Below, piece by piece: positions 23,870 through 36,849 of a DNA stretch of 64,000 bases; within the stretch, counting starts at the first letter, position 1, and every line of letters starts with the position of its first letter. The notes beneath the pieces are model-generated. The model saw only the letters and a list, made by a program, of their open reading frames with translations, had not been told where the DNA came from and made no database searches. The stretch is from the NCBI RefSeq assembly GCF_040869045.1, contig NW_027136913.1:124001-188000 (forward strand), given 5' to 3'. The stretch comes from Eurosta solidaginis (taxonomy: Eukaryota > Arthropoda > Insecta > Diptera > Tephritidae). The position numbers and the translations under genes are program-made.

Positions 23870-24190
23870 AAATTGCAAAACCGGCGATTTTTTTAAATGT
23901 TTGTATGGTGAACCCCCAGGGGGTTTCAGGGGTTGTGCCACTGGCATCGGTGGGTCGGGCCTCCAAAGTTAGTGGGCGTCGGTCATACATTTAGACTCGA
24001 TTGGAGCACTCTAAATGTGTCAAAGTGGGATTTTTCAAAATTTGCCCCTACCCAAAAGATCGACCCAAATTGGGGGATACCAGAATTCGTTTTAGAGGTA
24101 TGGTTCCTTCAGCAAAGTTTCTTATTTTGATCCCTAGAATACGATTTTCACAGAGCAATGAGCGATTTCTAAATCGACCCGCCCTAATGT
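23870..24190. other. GC-richer patch of unknown origin
   Basis: A patch less AT-rich than its flanks (CCCCCAGGGGGTTTCAGGGG near 23913) ends in TCGACCCGCCC. It looks like part of a repeat but I cannot name one. Confidence 0.3.
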
Positions 24191-26075
24191 ACATACATAG
24201 AAATATAAGGAAAACATCACGAGCGAATCACAAAAACCTGAACAATGCAAAATTTAGACAACAACAATTGCAAACTTTTGAAAACAATATATCATCAGGC
24301 ATCTTTTCAACGTAATGTATGTATGTGTGTATGTGTGCAATGCGTAGCCACATAATGCATATTTGTTGATAAATATTTGTGCGTGTTTACATATTCTTGT
24401 ATATAATATTAATATTTTGTTTACGCTAAATTTGCATTTAATTTTCTCGCCATAATCACGGCAAAATGTAATTGTTTCATTTGCTTTTGCGTGTTGGTAA
24501 TTTAATTATATAGTGATTTAATTTAATTCAACTGATTGTTAATTGTATAAAATGTGAAATATTTATCAAGTAATGAAATTTTACAAGGAAATGCAAATTA
24601 ATTCGTGCGAAAAGTTTTGCTTTGCTGATCTTCTTTTCCGTAAAATTTATATAAAATGTGAAAACTTTTGTTTGAGTACTTGCTGCACTTTTCACAAAAC
24701 CAGCCAGAAATCAGGGTAACCAAAATGTATAGAATTAAATGAATACGTCTTATCTGACTATTATTATAAGTAACTAATAACTAATTTAAATAGAATTTGA
24801 CACGCCTATCCCAATAGTCTGAAACGATCTACGGGATATATTTTTTTGAAAAAGAAGGGGATGGGTTCCGACAGCACTTGGGAACAGTAGCTTTTTATAA
24901 GCTTTTATTTACTTTCACTTTTGTTGTCTGTAATGGAATCTTGCAAGTTAAATTTGAGCTGAAATTTTGCACACGTGTATAACTCCGATGACAATGCAAT
25001 ATTACTTTGTTAGAATTCGATAAATTAATCGATAACACAGTTATCGGTAAATATTTGTATTTACTTTGGCATAACAGCCTAAGTCCCATACAAACACGCC
25101 GGTACCTATCCGTGGATTGTGATATTTGGACGTGGTGAATCACGTGTCACGCGTGGTGAATCTCATCGCTTGCGAAAAGCGGAGACAAAACCCTCTGTTG
25201 TATTTCTGTGTATAACCAACATAGCTGAATTTTTAAGGCTGTTTAACCCTGTAATCTTTTCTGTAATTTATTTTGGTTTTGGAAAAATTACCTATTTGAA
25301 AAAAGCTGGCTGAAAAATATTGGCATAACAGCTTAAGTTAAATCAAGAATGGAAAATCTTTGGAAAATTTGAGCAGATGTGGCAATTTCGCGCGTCCGTT
25401 GAACGAAATATTGACAATCTGCTGATCATCGCTAAGAAATTAGCGACATTCCATCAACTAAGCAGCACTTTAGCAATACTACTGTTATTATTTGGCCGCT
25501 CAAACACACAAATATTAATTGTGCATTAAATCTAAAATATACAAATACACCATAATAATTTACACGGCCAAAGCCATAATAATTCACACGGGTCACCAAT
25601 TCTTTCTCTGATTCAAAATCTGAACTACCAGCGCTACCGTCAACAGCTCAGTGTCATCACTGCCAGTAGGGCCAATAACACCAAACTCGTGCCTGACACA
25701 CAAAAGTCGTTTCACTCAATAGCGCAAGTAAAATGTACTACGCACTCACTACTAAGAAGCGTCAAAAATTCGCTTGGAGTAATTTCGTCAATGAGCTACC
25801 ATTGAGCTGGCACCGCATTGGCGCTGGCGCCATGCAATTTACATCACTAAAATTGCGCGAATGCCCAGGCTCATGACTTCAATACTTATATTTACAATGC
25901 TTTAAACTTTAAATACACCTCTGAAGTTGCTGCGCATAAAATGTGTACTAATAAATTCCAATACGCATTATACGCAGATGTAACTGATATATGTGTTTTT
26001 GTTTCACCCCCTATACTTATATTTAAAGCTTTTATAAGAACAAGCTTCTATTACTTGTTAATAAAACGAACTAAA
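24190..26075. other. No recognised feature
   Basis: AT-rich sequence without a recognisable gene. The frame at 25119-25313 has no family resemblance. Short repeats of ACGTGGTGAATC occur near 25130-25165. Confidence 0.45.
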
Positions 26076-26078
26076 AAG

Positions 26079-26683
26079 TAAAAAATAAAATTAAAGAAAA
26101 AAAAACTTTTTTAAAAATAAGCTTTTATTATTTTGGTTAATAAAATTAACTAAAAAGTAAACAATAAATTGACTCTAAAGAAATATAACACTTTATAAGT
26201 TCATTGTAAGCTTAAACGATAATTAGGCTTTTTCGTCTGCGACAAAAAAATTCTATATTGTACATAATTATATATTTTTAACATTAAAACTTTACACCTA
26301 AATTATTAAATCTTACAGTTTCTATCACAGTCCTAATTGTTTTAATAAAAGCGTGTTACATTGCGATCCTAAATGTTCTTAATTATACAATCAAAATTTA
26401 ACACGTTTTTTATTAGAACAATTTGGACTGTGATATAAACTGTAAGATTTAATAATTTAGGTGTAAAGTTTTAATGTTAAAAATATATAATTATGTACAA
26501 TATAGAATTTTTTTTGTCGCAGACGAAAAAGCCTAATTATCGTTTAAGCTTACAATGAACTTATAAAGTGTTATATTTCTTTAGAGTCAATTTATTGTTT
26601 ACTTTTTAGTTAATTTTATTAACCAAAATAATAAAAGCTTATTTTTAAAAAAGTTTTTTTTTCTTTAATTTTATTTATTATTT
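26079..26683. repeat. ~600-bp palindrome (foldback)
   Basis: The left arm (about 26079-26357) and right arm (about 26400-26683) are inverted copies with few mismatches and a 42-base loop (26358-26399). The arms carry no frame. A partial direct copy of the outer arm (AAGCTTCTATTACTTGTTAATAAAACGAAC...) precedes it at about 26040-26095. No target duplication was found. Confidence 0.9.
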
Positions 26684-26959
26684 TTAGCCGTTATAACTTT
26701 AAGGTCCGATTTTTCATTGCATGACTAGAGTTTAAACCTACCACACCGGTCGCTGAGATGAGCTGTAAAATTGTATGTTATCGAAAGAATTAGCAAGGTT
26801 AAACTTTGTTCAAGATCAACTGAAGTATGGAAACGTACTGAAAAATCGGCTGTAGGTGTACTGACTTTGAAGAGTAATTTTAAGCCCTCTAGCAATTTTG
26901 GAAAAGTATGCAGATACGTTCTTCTACCACAGATACGTCCTTCGCCACCCCTCGGTTTC

Positions 26960-27232
26960 ATTTCGGCACTACTTATTGCTTACTTGATTACTTCAAGAAA
27001 ATTTCGGAATCGTTTCGAGATTTGGAATCTTTTCGAGACTATTTCTAGATTACTTCAGGACTATTTGGGAACCATTTTAAAATTGTTGTAGATACCTTTT
27101 CGGAGCTACTTCAAGATTTTTAAGTGCTATTTCAGGACTGTTTGGTGATTGTAACTCAAACCTGTTTCGTATTAGTTTCTTGGATTCGTTATGATATCAC
27201 CGAGACCATTTTGTGACTATTTTGGGAGTATT
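26960..27232. repeat. Degenerate TTTCGGGACTATTTC minisatellite
   Basis: Imperfect 12-24 base units around TTTCGAGACTATTT / TTTCAGGACTATTT. The array continues after the SINE (27604-27970) and a similar patch lies at 31610-31800. Confidence 0.6.
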
Positions 27233-27243
27233 TTTTGCATTAT

Positions 27244-27592
27244 GCGGCCACCGTGGTGTGATGGTAGCGTGCTCCGCCTACCACACCGTATGCCCTGGGT
27301 TCGCCCCCCGGCCAAAGCAACATCAAAATTTTTGAAATAAGGGTTTTAAATTAGAAGAAATTTGTCTAAGCGGGGTCGCCCCTGGCAAGCGCTCCAGGTG
27401 TATTTCTGCCATGAAAAGCTCTCAGTGACAACTCATCTGCCTTGCAGATACCGTTCGGAGTCGGCATAAAACATGTAGGTCCCGTCCGGCCAATTTGTAG
27501 GGAAAATCAAGAGGAGCACGACGCAAATTGGAAGAGAAGCTCAGCCTTAGGTCTCTTCGGAGGTTATCGCGCCTTGGATTTTTTTTTTTTTG
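27244..27592 (+). mobile_element. tRNA-derived SINE with target duplication
   Basis: The head contains an RNA polymerase III A box (TGGTGTGATGG) and B box (GGTTCGCCCCC) spaced as in a tRNA. A conserved body follows (GCGGGGTCGCCCC, GTATTTCTGCCATGAAAAGC, GATACCGTTCGGAGTCGGC) and a T-rich tail. The 11-bp repeat TTTTGCATTAT flanks it (27233-27243, 27593-27603). It inserted into the minisatellite. Two more copies lie at 32585-32905 (minus) and 36482-36845 (plus). Confidence 0.85.
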
Positions 27593-27603
27593 TTTTGCAT
27601 TAT

Positions 27604-28380
27604 TTCAGGAATATTTTTAGGGAAATGGGAATGTTTAGGGAATGTTTTCCATTTCTAGGTTATTGGAGAATTATATCGAAAAGATTGCTATGGGATATTT
27701 TTGAACATTCGTCGGATAATTTCGAGATTGTTTTTGGAACTCTTTTAAAACCATTCAGGAATGTTTTCGTAAAAAAGTGTTACATAGGATTAATGGGCCC
27801 AGCAGTTTTGAAAAATTCAGTATACCCGCCCTTCCATTGATCATTGCGGGTATATCTCTGCACTATTTCAAGAATAAGTGTGCTATAATTTAAGAATTTG
27901 CCTGGGACTGTTTCAAGATTTTTTTTTTATATTTCAAGATTATTATCCGTACTCTCTTAGAAATTTTATCGCAATAATTGTACGCTGTACTTTCTTCTTT
28001 TGGACTGGGCCGCATGTTTATGCTGGTTTGACTTATTTCTTCACTAGAGGAAATAAAAGAAAGCACGCTAGATAAAAATATCACACTACTGTTTGAAATT
28101 ATTCTCTAGAGGTCTGGAAGAGGTCCAGTGATTTGAAAAACGTATAATTTTGAAAGAACAAAACTTGAAAATTAGTGTAAGTACTTGTACAATGTACATA
28201 TACCACTTTTATTTCCAAGACGGCTCAATCAAGGGCTTAACCCTATCATCTTATTGGCTTCATGTTCCATGCTTCTTCATGCTTGTCTGTAGAAGGAATA
28301 TGTATAAAAATAAAAACTTCAGAGCAAAGAAAAAAAGATGAAAAATATAAATTGTTTTCCGAGCAAAATCAGAAACTCAA
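27604..28380. other. Rest of the minisatellite and unremarkable AT-rich DNA
   Basis: TTTCAAGATT-type units continue to about 27970. Nothing coding was recognised after that. Confidence 0.45.
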
Positions 28381-28381
28381 G

Positions 28382-28944
28382 TGTGGCGAATATTAGCAGT
28401 TCTATACATCACTAGGCTGCTACTTAATAAATGCACAACAACAATAAAACAAGCATCCACACGTATGTACATGAACGCATCAAAGCAAGCAGCCACACAT
28501 GCACATAACCAGCAGCTTGAAGCAGAGATATGATTTCGCATACACATATGTAGTCAGCAGATAAGAGTGAAGAAGAAAGAGATACAACCACACATAACGT
28601 TGTCATCAGCTAAAAGCTGAGTTGTTACTCACACGTGCACACGCATATAGCTAAATAACCAAGTATGAGATAAAACTGTTTCAGAAAGAATGTTCATAAA
28701 AATTCGAGACCTTAGGATAAATATGCGAACGAGGCAATAGAGAGTATAAAAGCATCTGATGAATAATGAATTAGTTTGACTTAAACACGCTTTTGTGCAG
28801 TACGTGATAATTGTGATTGTGAAGTTGAGTTGGAAATAAAGACCATGTGCCATACTGAATATTGGAATTATTTATTCGACAGTTCAACGATTCCAGCGTT
28901 AACAGAAGGTGCATAGTAATCAGGAATCCCCAGAATTCATTACA
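28382..28944 (+). mobile_element. Solo LTR related to 15892-16432
   Basis: Starts TGTGGCGAATATTAG and ends TTCATTACA. It has a TATAAAAG box near 28745, AATAAA near 28835 and the shared ATTGGAATTATTTATTCGAC segment. It is more diverged from the duplicated LTRs than they are from each other. The flanks (CAAG and ATAA) do not match, so the target duplication has decayed or the ends come from recombination. Confidence 0.85.
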
Positions 28945-31430
28945 ATAATTATAATTTTGCGAGTAAAATAGAAAGTTTCTTAATATATTTAGGTAACGTT
29001 ACTTGTCCGGTATGATGTTTTTGGTTTAAATTTTGGCAAATAACCGTTGTTTGCAATCTCTTGTATAAAGAATAACTTCATGCACACTTATCTAAATTTC
29101 ACTGTCAGCGGTCAATTCAATGCAATATTTTTAATAAATAATGCGCCAAGGAGTTGAGTATCCGCGTAACCAATTTCCATTGGTAGTAAAAATAGTGGAA
29201 TTCCAAACGGCAAACGGAAAATATTAAAACACTGAAGATACAACCGAAGTCACTTGTCAACCTTTTAACCAAGCAAGCAAGCAATCATGCAAACAGAAAG
29301 CCATTTATTCCTACAACTGAGCGTTGAGGCCATATCAGAGTGCGGTGAGCTTTAACATGCAGCCGGGTTATTATTATTGCAATTTCCGGATACAACCAAT
29401 GCCCTGCCTGTGTCACGGATATGCGAAAGGCGAACAGCAGTGCTTAAATAAAATTTATATTTGCACAAAAATAAAGAATGAAGAGAAAAAGCGTAAAAAA
29501 ATGAGAAGAAAAATATGAAAAACAAAAACAAAAAGTGTTACTGAATTACTGACGAGAAAACAAAGCAAAGTAGAAGGAGGGCATTTAACAAAGTTGAAGT
29601 GGAGTATTACAGCGGATGGCACAGCAGACCGCCAATGCGCTCATTTATCGGAATGTAAGTAATTCACTTAAGCAGTCACTCGCATAAAACGTGAAACAAA
29701 GTTGTCACTTCAAAATTAACCTTTTCATTGCAAACATAATTCTGAGTTAAAAGTGAAAGCAATAAAATTTGAGCGAATGGATTAAGGAAGTTGGAAGAAG
29801 AAAAACTCTGGCTGTCCAGTGTTTGTCTGAAACGCATAAATGAGAACTCTTGAGAAAACTTGTAAAATTCTGCAAAAGTTCTCCTAAATAAACTGAATTA
29901 CTAACAAGCGTATAAATTTTTTTATTTCTGCAGGACGTATGATTGCTATTTTTCTGAAGAATGGAGCGCATATACCAATAAGAAAGTTTTTGTGGTAGTG
30001 ATTTAAATTTTTACTTGCTATAAGCTAAAGAACCGGGAATAATATTTTTCTGACATGGTAATATAAGACTTCAGTCAAAACAAACAATAATACTTAAAAG
30101 AACATTAGCGTCGTGACCCAATTCAACTAAAAATCTCCCCGAATTCGCCAGTAAATTTTCTTTTACCCAAAAGTTAGCACCAAATCTGAGCAGAGATCAG
30201 TCATCAATTTATTAGAATTCGCTAAAGAAATTTTCTTTGTCACCAGCGAATTTTTCTATGTGAAAAGTTTACCCTGAATTTTGTAACATAACTAAATTTT
30301 ACCACTTGATATTCATATTGGGTAAATCATATCCCCTGTCTATCGACATCCACAATAATAAGAAATTCTTAATTCCTAAAGCGTTTGTTACTCACTCAAG
30401 CAAAAATTGCTTAAAATTCATGAAATAAAGTGGAAAGTTGCTACATACTTTGTATCACTGCTTGCGTACTTAATGCAGTCCAATGATCTCCAACCACCTA
30501 TATGTGCCCTACTAGCTGGACTTCTTTGTAGCTGCCCTCCTATAGGTGGAAGTGTGAGAATAGAGAAGAAGTACATAAGCCTCCATGAAATATTTAACAC
30601 ATATTCCTTGCTTTATCGTCCTCTATCCCTTCGCATGCTGTTCTTTGTTTACCGACTTCTCTCAAAAAGAACGCTGTCACAGAATCAGGCATTTGATGTA
30701 TATAGCAATAATGAATAAATGAAAATCTCTGAGGGTTGCACTACCAGGACAGTGATACTTAGCTGGCATATGTACAAAATTGATATTGTATCAGAGAAGG
30801 AAGTGGAAAAGGGAATATGACAACTCCCATTTATACTTAATTGTCATATCGTATATCTGGTGTGCCAATTAATTCATATTCCTGTAACCTAGCATGGCTA
30901 TCACTATTGACAATGTCAAAGTTTCAACGAAAGTTGGTGTAGATTCAAAAAAGGGGTGTAGCACCTACGATACAAATTCAAATCTCCATTTGCGGGATCT
31001 GGATATACTGCGAATATTTGTAGTCTTGCAAGATAAAGTGTATACTCATGGAACTCTATTATTATATCTGTCACGTAAAAATGTTTAATGACGTCTAGCA
31101 GGTTTACATTCTAAACACACATAATTGCAAAGATATTTCCACTGTATTTCGGTTTAGTCTATTCGCAAGGCTTACCTTATTTTAATTATTCATTACCCAG
31201 TGGAAAATTATGTACAAAGTGCTGCAACAGCAGGAAAAGCTTGGTTAATGAATTTTGGTTGGAAACTACTCCATATAAACACCGTGTTGTACAGAAGAGT
31301 AGAAATTTCACCAAAGATAAAATGGCACATCTCAAATAAAGAGAAATTTGTACGGCCCATGTATAGAAATATACATGAACCTGAATTGCAATTCTCCTGA
31401 AGTTGAATTATAATTCATGAATCATATTAA
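28945..31430. other. No recognised feature
   Basis: About 2.5 kb with only short frames lacking family resemblance. A small inverted repeat (CCACCTATA / TATAGGTGG) lies at 30495-30550. Confidence 0.45.
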
Positions 31431-31432
31431 TC

Positions 31433-31580
31433 GCACCAGAGATGGTCGCTCTAGTACCTCAATGGTGTTTCTTACCGGAACGTGTTGGACATATATCCGA
31501 CAAAGGATCACCAACATCGATAACACTCCCCATAACCTTAGCAGGGTGTCTGTATCATTAATACAGCAAAAACAAGAACT
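31433..31580 (+). mobile_element. Second copy of the LINE 3' tail
   Basis: Diverged copy of 3340-3495: GGTCGCTCTAGTACCTCAATGG..., TTACCGGAACGT..., CAACATCGATAACACTCCCC, then CAGCAAAAACAAG. The terminal hairpin is decayed. Confidence 0.5.
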
Positions 31581-31814
31581 ACCTCTGATTTAGTTGGCGA
31601 TTCTTTTTGTGTCATTTCGGGATCATTTTAGCATTATTCCCGTCTTCTTTCCCTAGAAAATGTCAAGACTTTATCGGGATTGTAAGGATTATTTCAGCAT
31701 TATTTTTTGGATAATTTTTGGGTTATTTCAGAATAATCTGGGAAATATTTTGGGGTTATATCCAGAATATATCGGTAGTATTTTAAAACAACAAATCTTA
31801 TTTTTTCAGTAAAC

Positions 31815-32170
31815 CTTTTACAGTATATAAGGTTGGGTTAAGTTAGGTTGAGGTGGTTGCCCGAGGGCACACTAAGGCCAGTGATATTAGGCCCGTTGTG
31901 ATACCACAAAAATACACCATTACCTTTTCTCTTTGCACCATTTTTAAGAACCTGATAAAAGTTTCCAGGTCCTAGACGTCATGCGCCACAACCTGGCTCA
32001 GATTATCTAGAAATGGAGCACCCAGAAAGGGCTGCCATGCTTCGCCTTGTGCTGGGCAGTTGCCGATGAGTTGAACCACCGTTTACTCTTCCTCATCCTT
32101 TTTACAACTCTTGCAGCATCGACGACAAGACGCTCCTAATATTTCTGCATACCCATACTTTACTTTACAT
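31815..32170 (-). pseudogene. LOA/I-type LINE 3' end, inverted
   Basis: The minus strand reads the C-terminal segment of the LINE ORF2 protein: VQLIGNCPAQGEAWQPFLGAPFL..LSQVVAHDV and a FIRFLK motif, with stops. A GGTTGAGGTGG-containing 3' UTR ends in TAACTTAACCC. It matches the layout of the better-preserved end at 19105-19410. Confidence 0.6.
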
Positions 32171-32584
32171 TATATAAGTAAATATCCAATGAAATTGCTG
32201 TACAGCTTATACAGGGCTTATACCTGAAGAAAAAAATTATCAAGTAACGCGCTTCTAGCAAACTACAAAAAGTCACGTATTAACTAGTTGGAAAATCATA
32301 CCCGGAAAACAATTTTTCAAACAAAAATTTGAAATATAAGAAAATGTTTGCGTATCTACGCCGCTCTTTGAGTAATATCTTAGACTTAAATTTTCTTAAA
32401 AAAAAAAAAACATGAAAATAAATATGCATCATCTTTGTCCAGATATGGTCCATCATATATCCCGACAAAAGCCACCTGTTTTTGACTTTTAGTTGGATGT
32501 AATGTATCGCAGATCGGAAATGTTTTGTAGTGTAACAGCTACATATGTATATATAATATGTGGCAACAAATAAATAAAAAAAAA

Positions 32585-32905
32585 TAAATGTAAGGCGCGA
32601 TAACCAATGAAGAGACCTTAGGCCGAGCTCCTCTTCCAATTCGTGTCGTGTTCCTTTAAATTTTTCCTAAAAATTGGCGGTACAGGACCTACTTGTTTTA
32701 TGCCGAGTCCTGACGGCATCTACAAGGCAGGTGAGCTATGACAAAGAAGTTTTTCATGGCAGAAATACACACATAGTGCTTGCAAAATCACTGCCGAGGG
32801 GCGACCCCGCTAAGAAAAAAATTTATTTTAATTGAAAAATGTGTTTCTTAAATTTGGATGTTGCGTTGCACGGGGCGTGACCACCACACACGGCCGCCAC
32901 CTAAC
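32585..32905 (-). mobile_element. tRNA-derived SINE, minus-strand copy
   Basis: Reverse complement of the SINE at 27244-27592. The tail side is at the left with an A-rich run, then GGCGCGATAACC..., TTTTCATGGCAGAAATACAC and GGGGCGACCCCGC. The degraded tRNA-like head is at the right (CACACACGGCCGCCAC). Confidence 0.75.
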
Positions 32906-33531
32906 TTATATTTCGACAAGAATTAAGTGGTTGGCAGTCAGTTGAAAAGTAGTGCAAAAATACCCATCTCTAACTTTTTACGGCCATTGTCATACAAAAG
33001 GGTAAGCTTTTTAAACGGTTTTATTTAGCCTGACTTGACAGACTGGCCGGACGAAGTTTGTAGTTGAAATTTAAGTAACTTCCCTATAAGCTACAAGCAT
33101 GAAACTTGGAATATAGTTCAGAACCCGATGACAATGAAATAATAAGAAAAAAACCCCGATAGGCGGCGCATGGATCGAAATTTCAAAAAATTGTATTTGT
33201 GGTCCGATTTGGTCCATATTTGGAACACATAAAACATATATGAATAAAAAGCGGCCTATGATATCCGCTTTGGCTCATATTTAGAACAAATATTACATAC
33301 AGTCCGGTAGAAGGGACATCAAAATATTTTGGAGTTGGAGGAGGGACAAGCATACATGACGCAGAGTCGAGTAAAGTTTTTGAAAGAAGTATGTATTGAG
33401 GACATAGATTGTAACAAATTGTCAGGAAAGAGTCCTTGTAAAAATGAGTCACTAAATAAACTAAATAGAATGAGAAATAATAGGCAATTAAATAAAGACT
33501 AAAAACTTGAAAATAAAATAATATAAAAAAA

Positions 33532-33713
33532 AATTTTTAAGTTAAAAGGTTTTATTGAACCCAACGTATTTATTTAATTATGTGATCACCGCCCTAGATT
33601 CATGCGGGGTGTAATGACTAGTTCCTAGGACCTACCTAATTATTTTATAGCTTTTAGTATTATTATTACTTCATGTAAATATTGTTTTCAATAAAACCGC
33701 TTGACTAAAAATT
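33532..33713. mobile_element. Small MITE with ~28-bp terminal inverted repeats
   Basis: AATTTTTAAGTTAAAAGG..TTTTATTGAA at the left is matched, inverted, by TTCAATAAAACCGCTTGACT at the right. The 182-bp element has no coding capacity. Confidence 0.55.
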
Positions 33714-36480
33714 TTTTTTAATTATTGTATTTTATTAGATGCCTGCAAGTAGTAGGAAACGAAACTAATTACGGAATTAATTTGTGATCATTATTAAAAG
33801 ATTATTTTCTCTGAAAACTAAGTCAGAGCTGATTAAAAAAAGTTTTTTGATTGAAAAAGTTATGAGCGGTACTTTGTTTGATGAGATCGCTGCATATCGT
33901 ACATCGGGGATAATAAATGACACCTTTGGAGTTAACTGAAAGTAAATTATTTTCAATATCGTCAAAAAACACTCAGCTAGCATATTCAAACGACAATAGC
34001 GACCAAAGTGTTTGAAAATATTTTGGCTTTTAAGGTGAATGAAAAAGAAACGTTAAAGGCAGTTTTAAAAATGCATTTATTCCGTAGGGTTTTTTATTTA
34101 TCATTTTATGTAGGAAAATTTACTTATCATTTTATGTGCCGGTAAAGTTTAAGATATCAGTTCTCTTAAGCGTAAAACAGAAAAAAAAAATAAAACTGAA
34201 AGATGAAGCTTGGTAAGTAACTTCGTTGAGATTGTCCACGTGTATCTGAAAGCAACAAACGATACCTGAGAAAAATTTAGTTTGTAAACACAAACATACG
34301 TATACAGGATATTTTTAAGATGCTCTCTCTTTGTGACATCTTAAAAAAGCAAAGCTTCTGCTACAGCTTTGCTGTTTATGGAAAGGTATAAGTATAACGT
34401 TGCAATTTTTCAAGGACCATAAGCCAAGTAAAATGAAGTAAATCGATTACGCACACATAAAATGGTCAAAAGAATGGATGGAATGAATTGTGTGAAAGTT
34501 GTGAAGGTAAACAAATATCCAGATATTATTCAATGGACTGGTAAAACTGCTGGCAAAATGCTGGGTTAGTAAATGCGTGCTCGACATAGCTTAGGTGTAA
34601 CTGAAAACATCAACAACAAACTTGCGCATACCCAACAAATATAAAACCAACAAATGTACATATATACCAAAAACGTAAAAAAAATCATATAAAAAACAAA
34701 AAAAAAAAAACAAAAAAACTGAAAATATTTTATAGCATGTAGAATGTTATTCGAAGAATTTCGTCAATGTCACATTCTGATGGTTGTGGATTATTTACTT
34801 ACAACCTACACAAAATGCTAACAAACGAAGTGATTTCATGGGATTTTATTGTGACCCTCGCTCACGCTTGAAAAAGATTGTCGTGGGTTTGCTTGCTGAA
34901 GCACATCGTCTGTCGTTTCATACACTTTGTAAGCTTTCTAAGGCCAAGTATAACTAACTAAGAAAATTAGGATAATATTTTCTTATTTTTCATGTAAATA
35001 AAAACAATACATAATGTGCAGAAGGGTCAGTTAGTAAGAAAATTTAGAGAAGCAATTTTGTTTAACACAAAATTAACTGAGCTGAACGCAGGTGCTTTAT
35101 GGGTTTTGTACCGAAAATTGGATAAAAAACTAAAATGGTAATTCAATTTGAGTTAATACATAAATATTTCATGGGCCCCTAACTCATTTGAGATGTATTA
35201 TATTTATAAACCATTTATGGATATATGAATAAAAAGCTTTTATAAAATTCAAAGAAATAGTTTTTATTTGTCTTTGCCTTTTGAAACCCTTCAGTAAATT
35301 TAACTTGGAGCGACCGAATTGGTTTTCTTTAAGAAATGTTTGTTCATGAATATTTAGCACGTTTAAGACAATACAGTGCCCATCATTGTACTCCATTTTT
35401 GCTAGCGACGCATATCCAATTCATTGTGATGAGAATTTTTTAAAGGTGCCAAGCAACAAGTTTTGCTGTGGCCCAAAACATTGATTTTTGTATCTGCTCT
35501 TATTACCCAATCATTTATCATTGACAAGCATTGGTTACGTATACGCCCTGGCGGCCAAGCGTCCAACTATTTATTTTACTCGACACCTATGGATGGTCAC
35601 AGGCAAGGCAAATGAAAAAAGTTAGAGAAGACAACTGAGATATATCTTTTTGTAGGAGTTCTTACTGCGAAAAATTTTAAACAGACGCAATAACCCTTTG
35701 GGATGTGAGCATATTTTCGGGTACTTTATATATACATATTTAATTCCAATCAAAATTTTTGAGAACAGTAAGTTGTAGCATATTTCTTTATTTTCGTATT
35801 TATTTTAGTAACTTTATGGGAGGAACAAAGGCTTTTGTCTTCTTGGCAACCATCATTGGCAGCCAAAATAATGTTTCCTTAGAAACCCCAGGAAAACCAT
35901 CCCTTACCAACTTGAGAAGTAAAGTCTTTGTTAGCCAAAAGAAGTCACAGAAAATATGAGTACAAAAGGACTCAGAGAAGGTTTTTCGAGGTACCTTTCT
36001 GCTCTATAACTGCGTTCACAACAATAGTGCCTGACCGATTAAAATTTACTAATTAGTTAAGGTAAAGGTGTGAAACGGGTGCGTCATGCGCTGAATGAGG
36101 ACAAGACGATGTACTTACGTTGGACTTTGTCTGTTTGTATCAGCTGGCCGCTTTGTGCATAAAATATAGTACAAAATGACCTAAGTACTTTACTTCTTAC
36201 TTAGTCTGCCTCTGTGCATCTCCTTACTATGACTCTTTATTTACGTATGTAGGCGATGAAAAGAGCAATACTTTTGGATATTCAGACACTTGCGACTGGC
36301 AAGAGGCAGGTATCGTAGTGGGAGACCAACGTGCTTTCTTAGAAGCTCTTGTCTGCGCTGAGTAGTCAGTAAAATCTTTAGAACTTAAATGCTTTTCGCA
36401 AATATGGGAAAAGTTGCCTAACATAAGATCCGAGCTCTTTCCCCACCATCAATAATACCAAGAAAATATTTAAAATAAAA
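33714..36480. other. No recognised feature
   Basis: AT-rich sequence with A-runs near 34680-34720. Short frames show no family resemblance. Confidence 0.45.
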
Positions 36481-36481
36481 T

Positions 36482-36845
36482 CCGCAGTGGTGGGGTGGTA
36501 GTGTGCTCCGCCTACAACACTGATGATCCTGGGTACACGACCCGTTCAAAGCAACACAAAAATTTACGAAACAAGTTTCTGCAATTAGAATAGAGTTTTT
36601 CTGATCGGGGCCGTCCCCAAGGGCAGTGATTTGGCAAGCACTCTGGGTGTATTTCTGCTATGAAAAGCTTTTCAGTGGAAACTTATCTGCCTTGCAGATG
36701 CTGTTCGGAGTCGGCATAAGCCATGTAAGTCCCGTCGCGCCAATTGGTAGGAAAAATTAATAGGGGCACGACACAAATTTGAAGAGAAGCTCGGTCTAAA
36801 ACCTCTTCGGAGGTTACCGTGATTTACATCTATTATTATTTTTAT
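36482..36845 (+). mobile_element. tRNA-derived SINE, third copy
   Basis: Head CAGTGGTGGGGTGGTAGTGTG with A-box-like sequence, a damaged B box, and the conserved body (GGGTGTATTTCTGCTATGAAAA, CTTGCAGATGCTGTTCGGAG). A short ATTTAAAA occurs on both sides and may be the target duplication. Confidence 0.75.
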
Positions 36846-36849
36846 TTAA

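Noticed and set aside
25119..25313. 64-codon frame after ACGTGGTGAATC repeats
   Set aside because: No start context, no homology that I can name.
30407..30718. 103-codon frame
   Set aside because: The overlapping minus-strand frame is as good, and the region holds a small inverted repeat; no domain.
32280..32639. 119-codon minus-strand frame
   Set aside because: It overlaps the SINE tail and A-runs; composition only.
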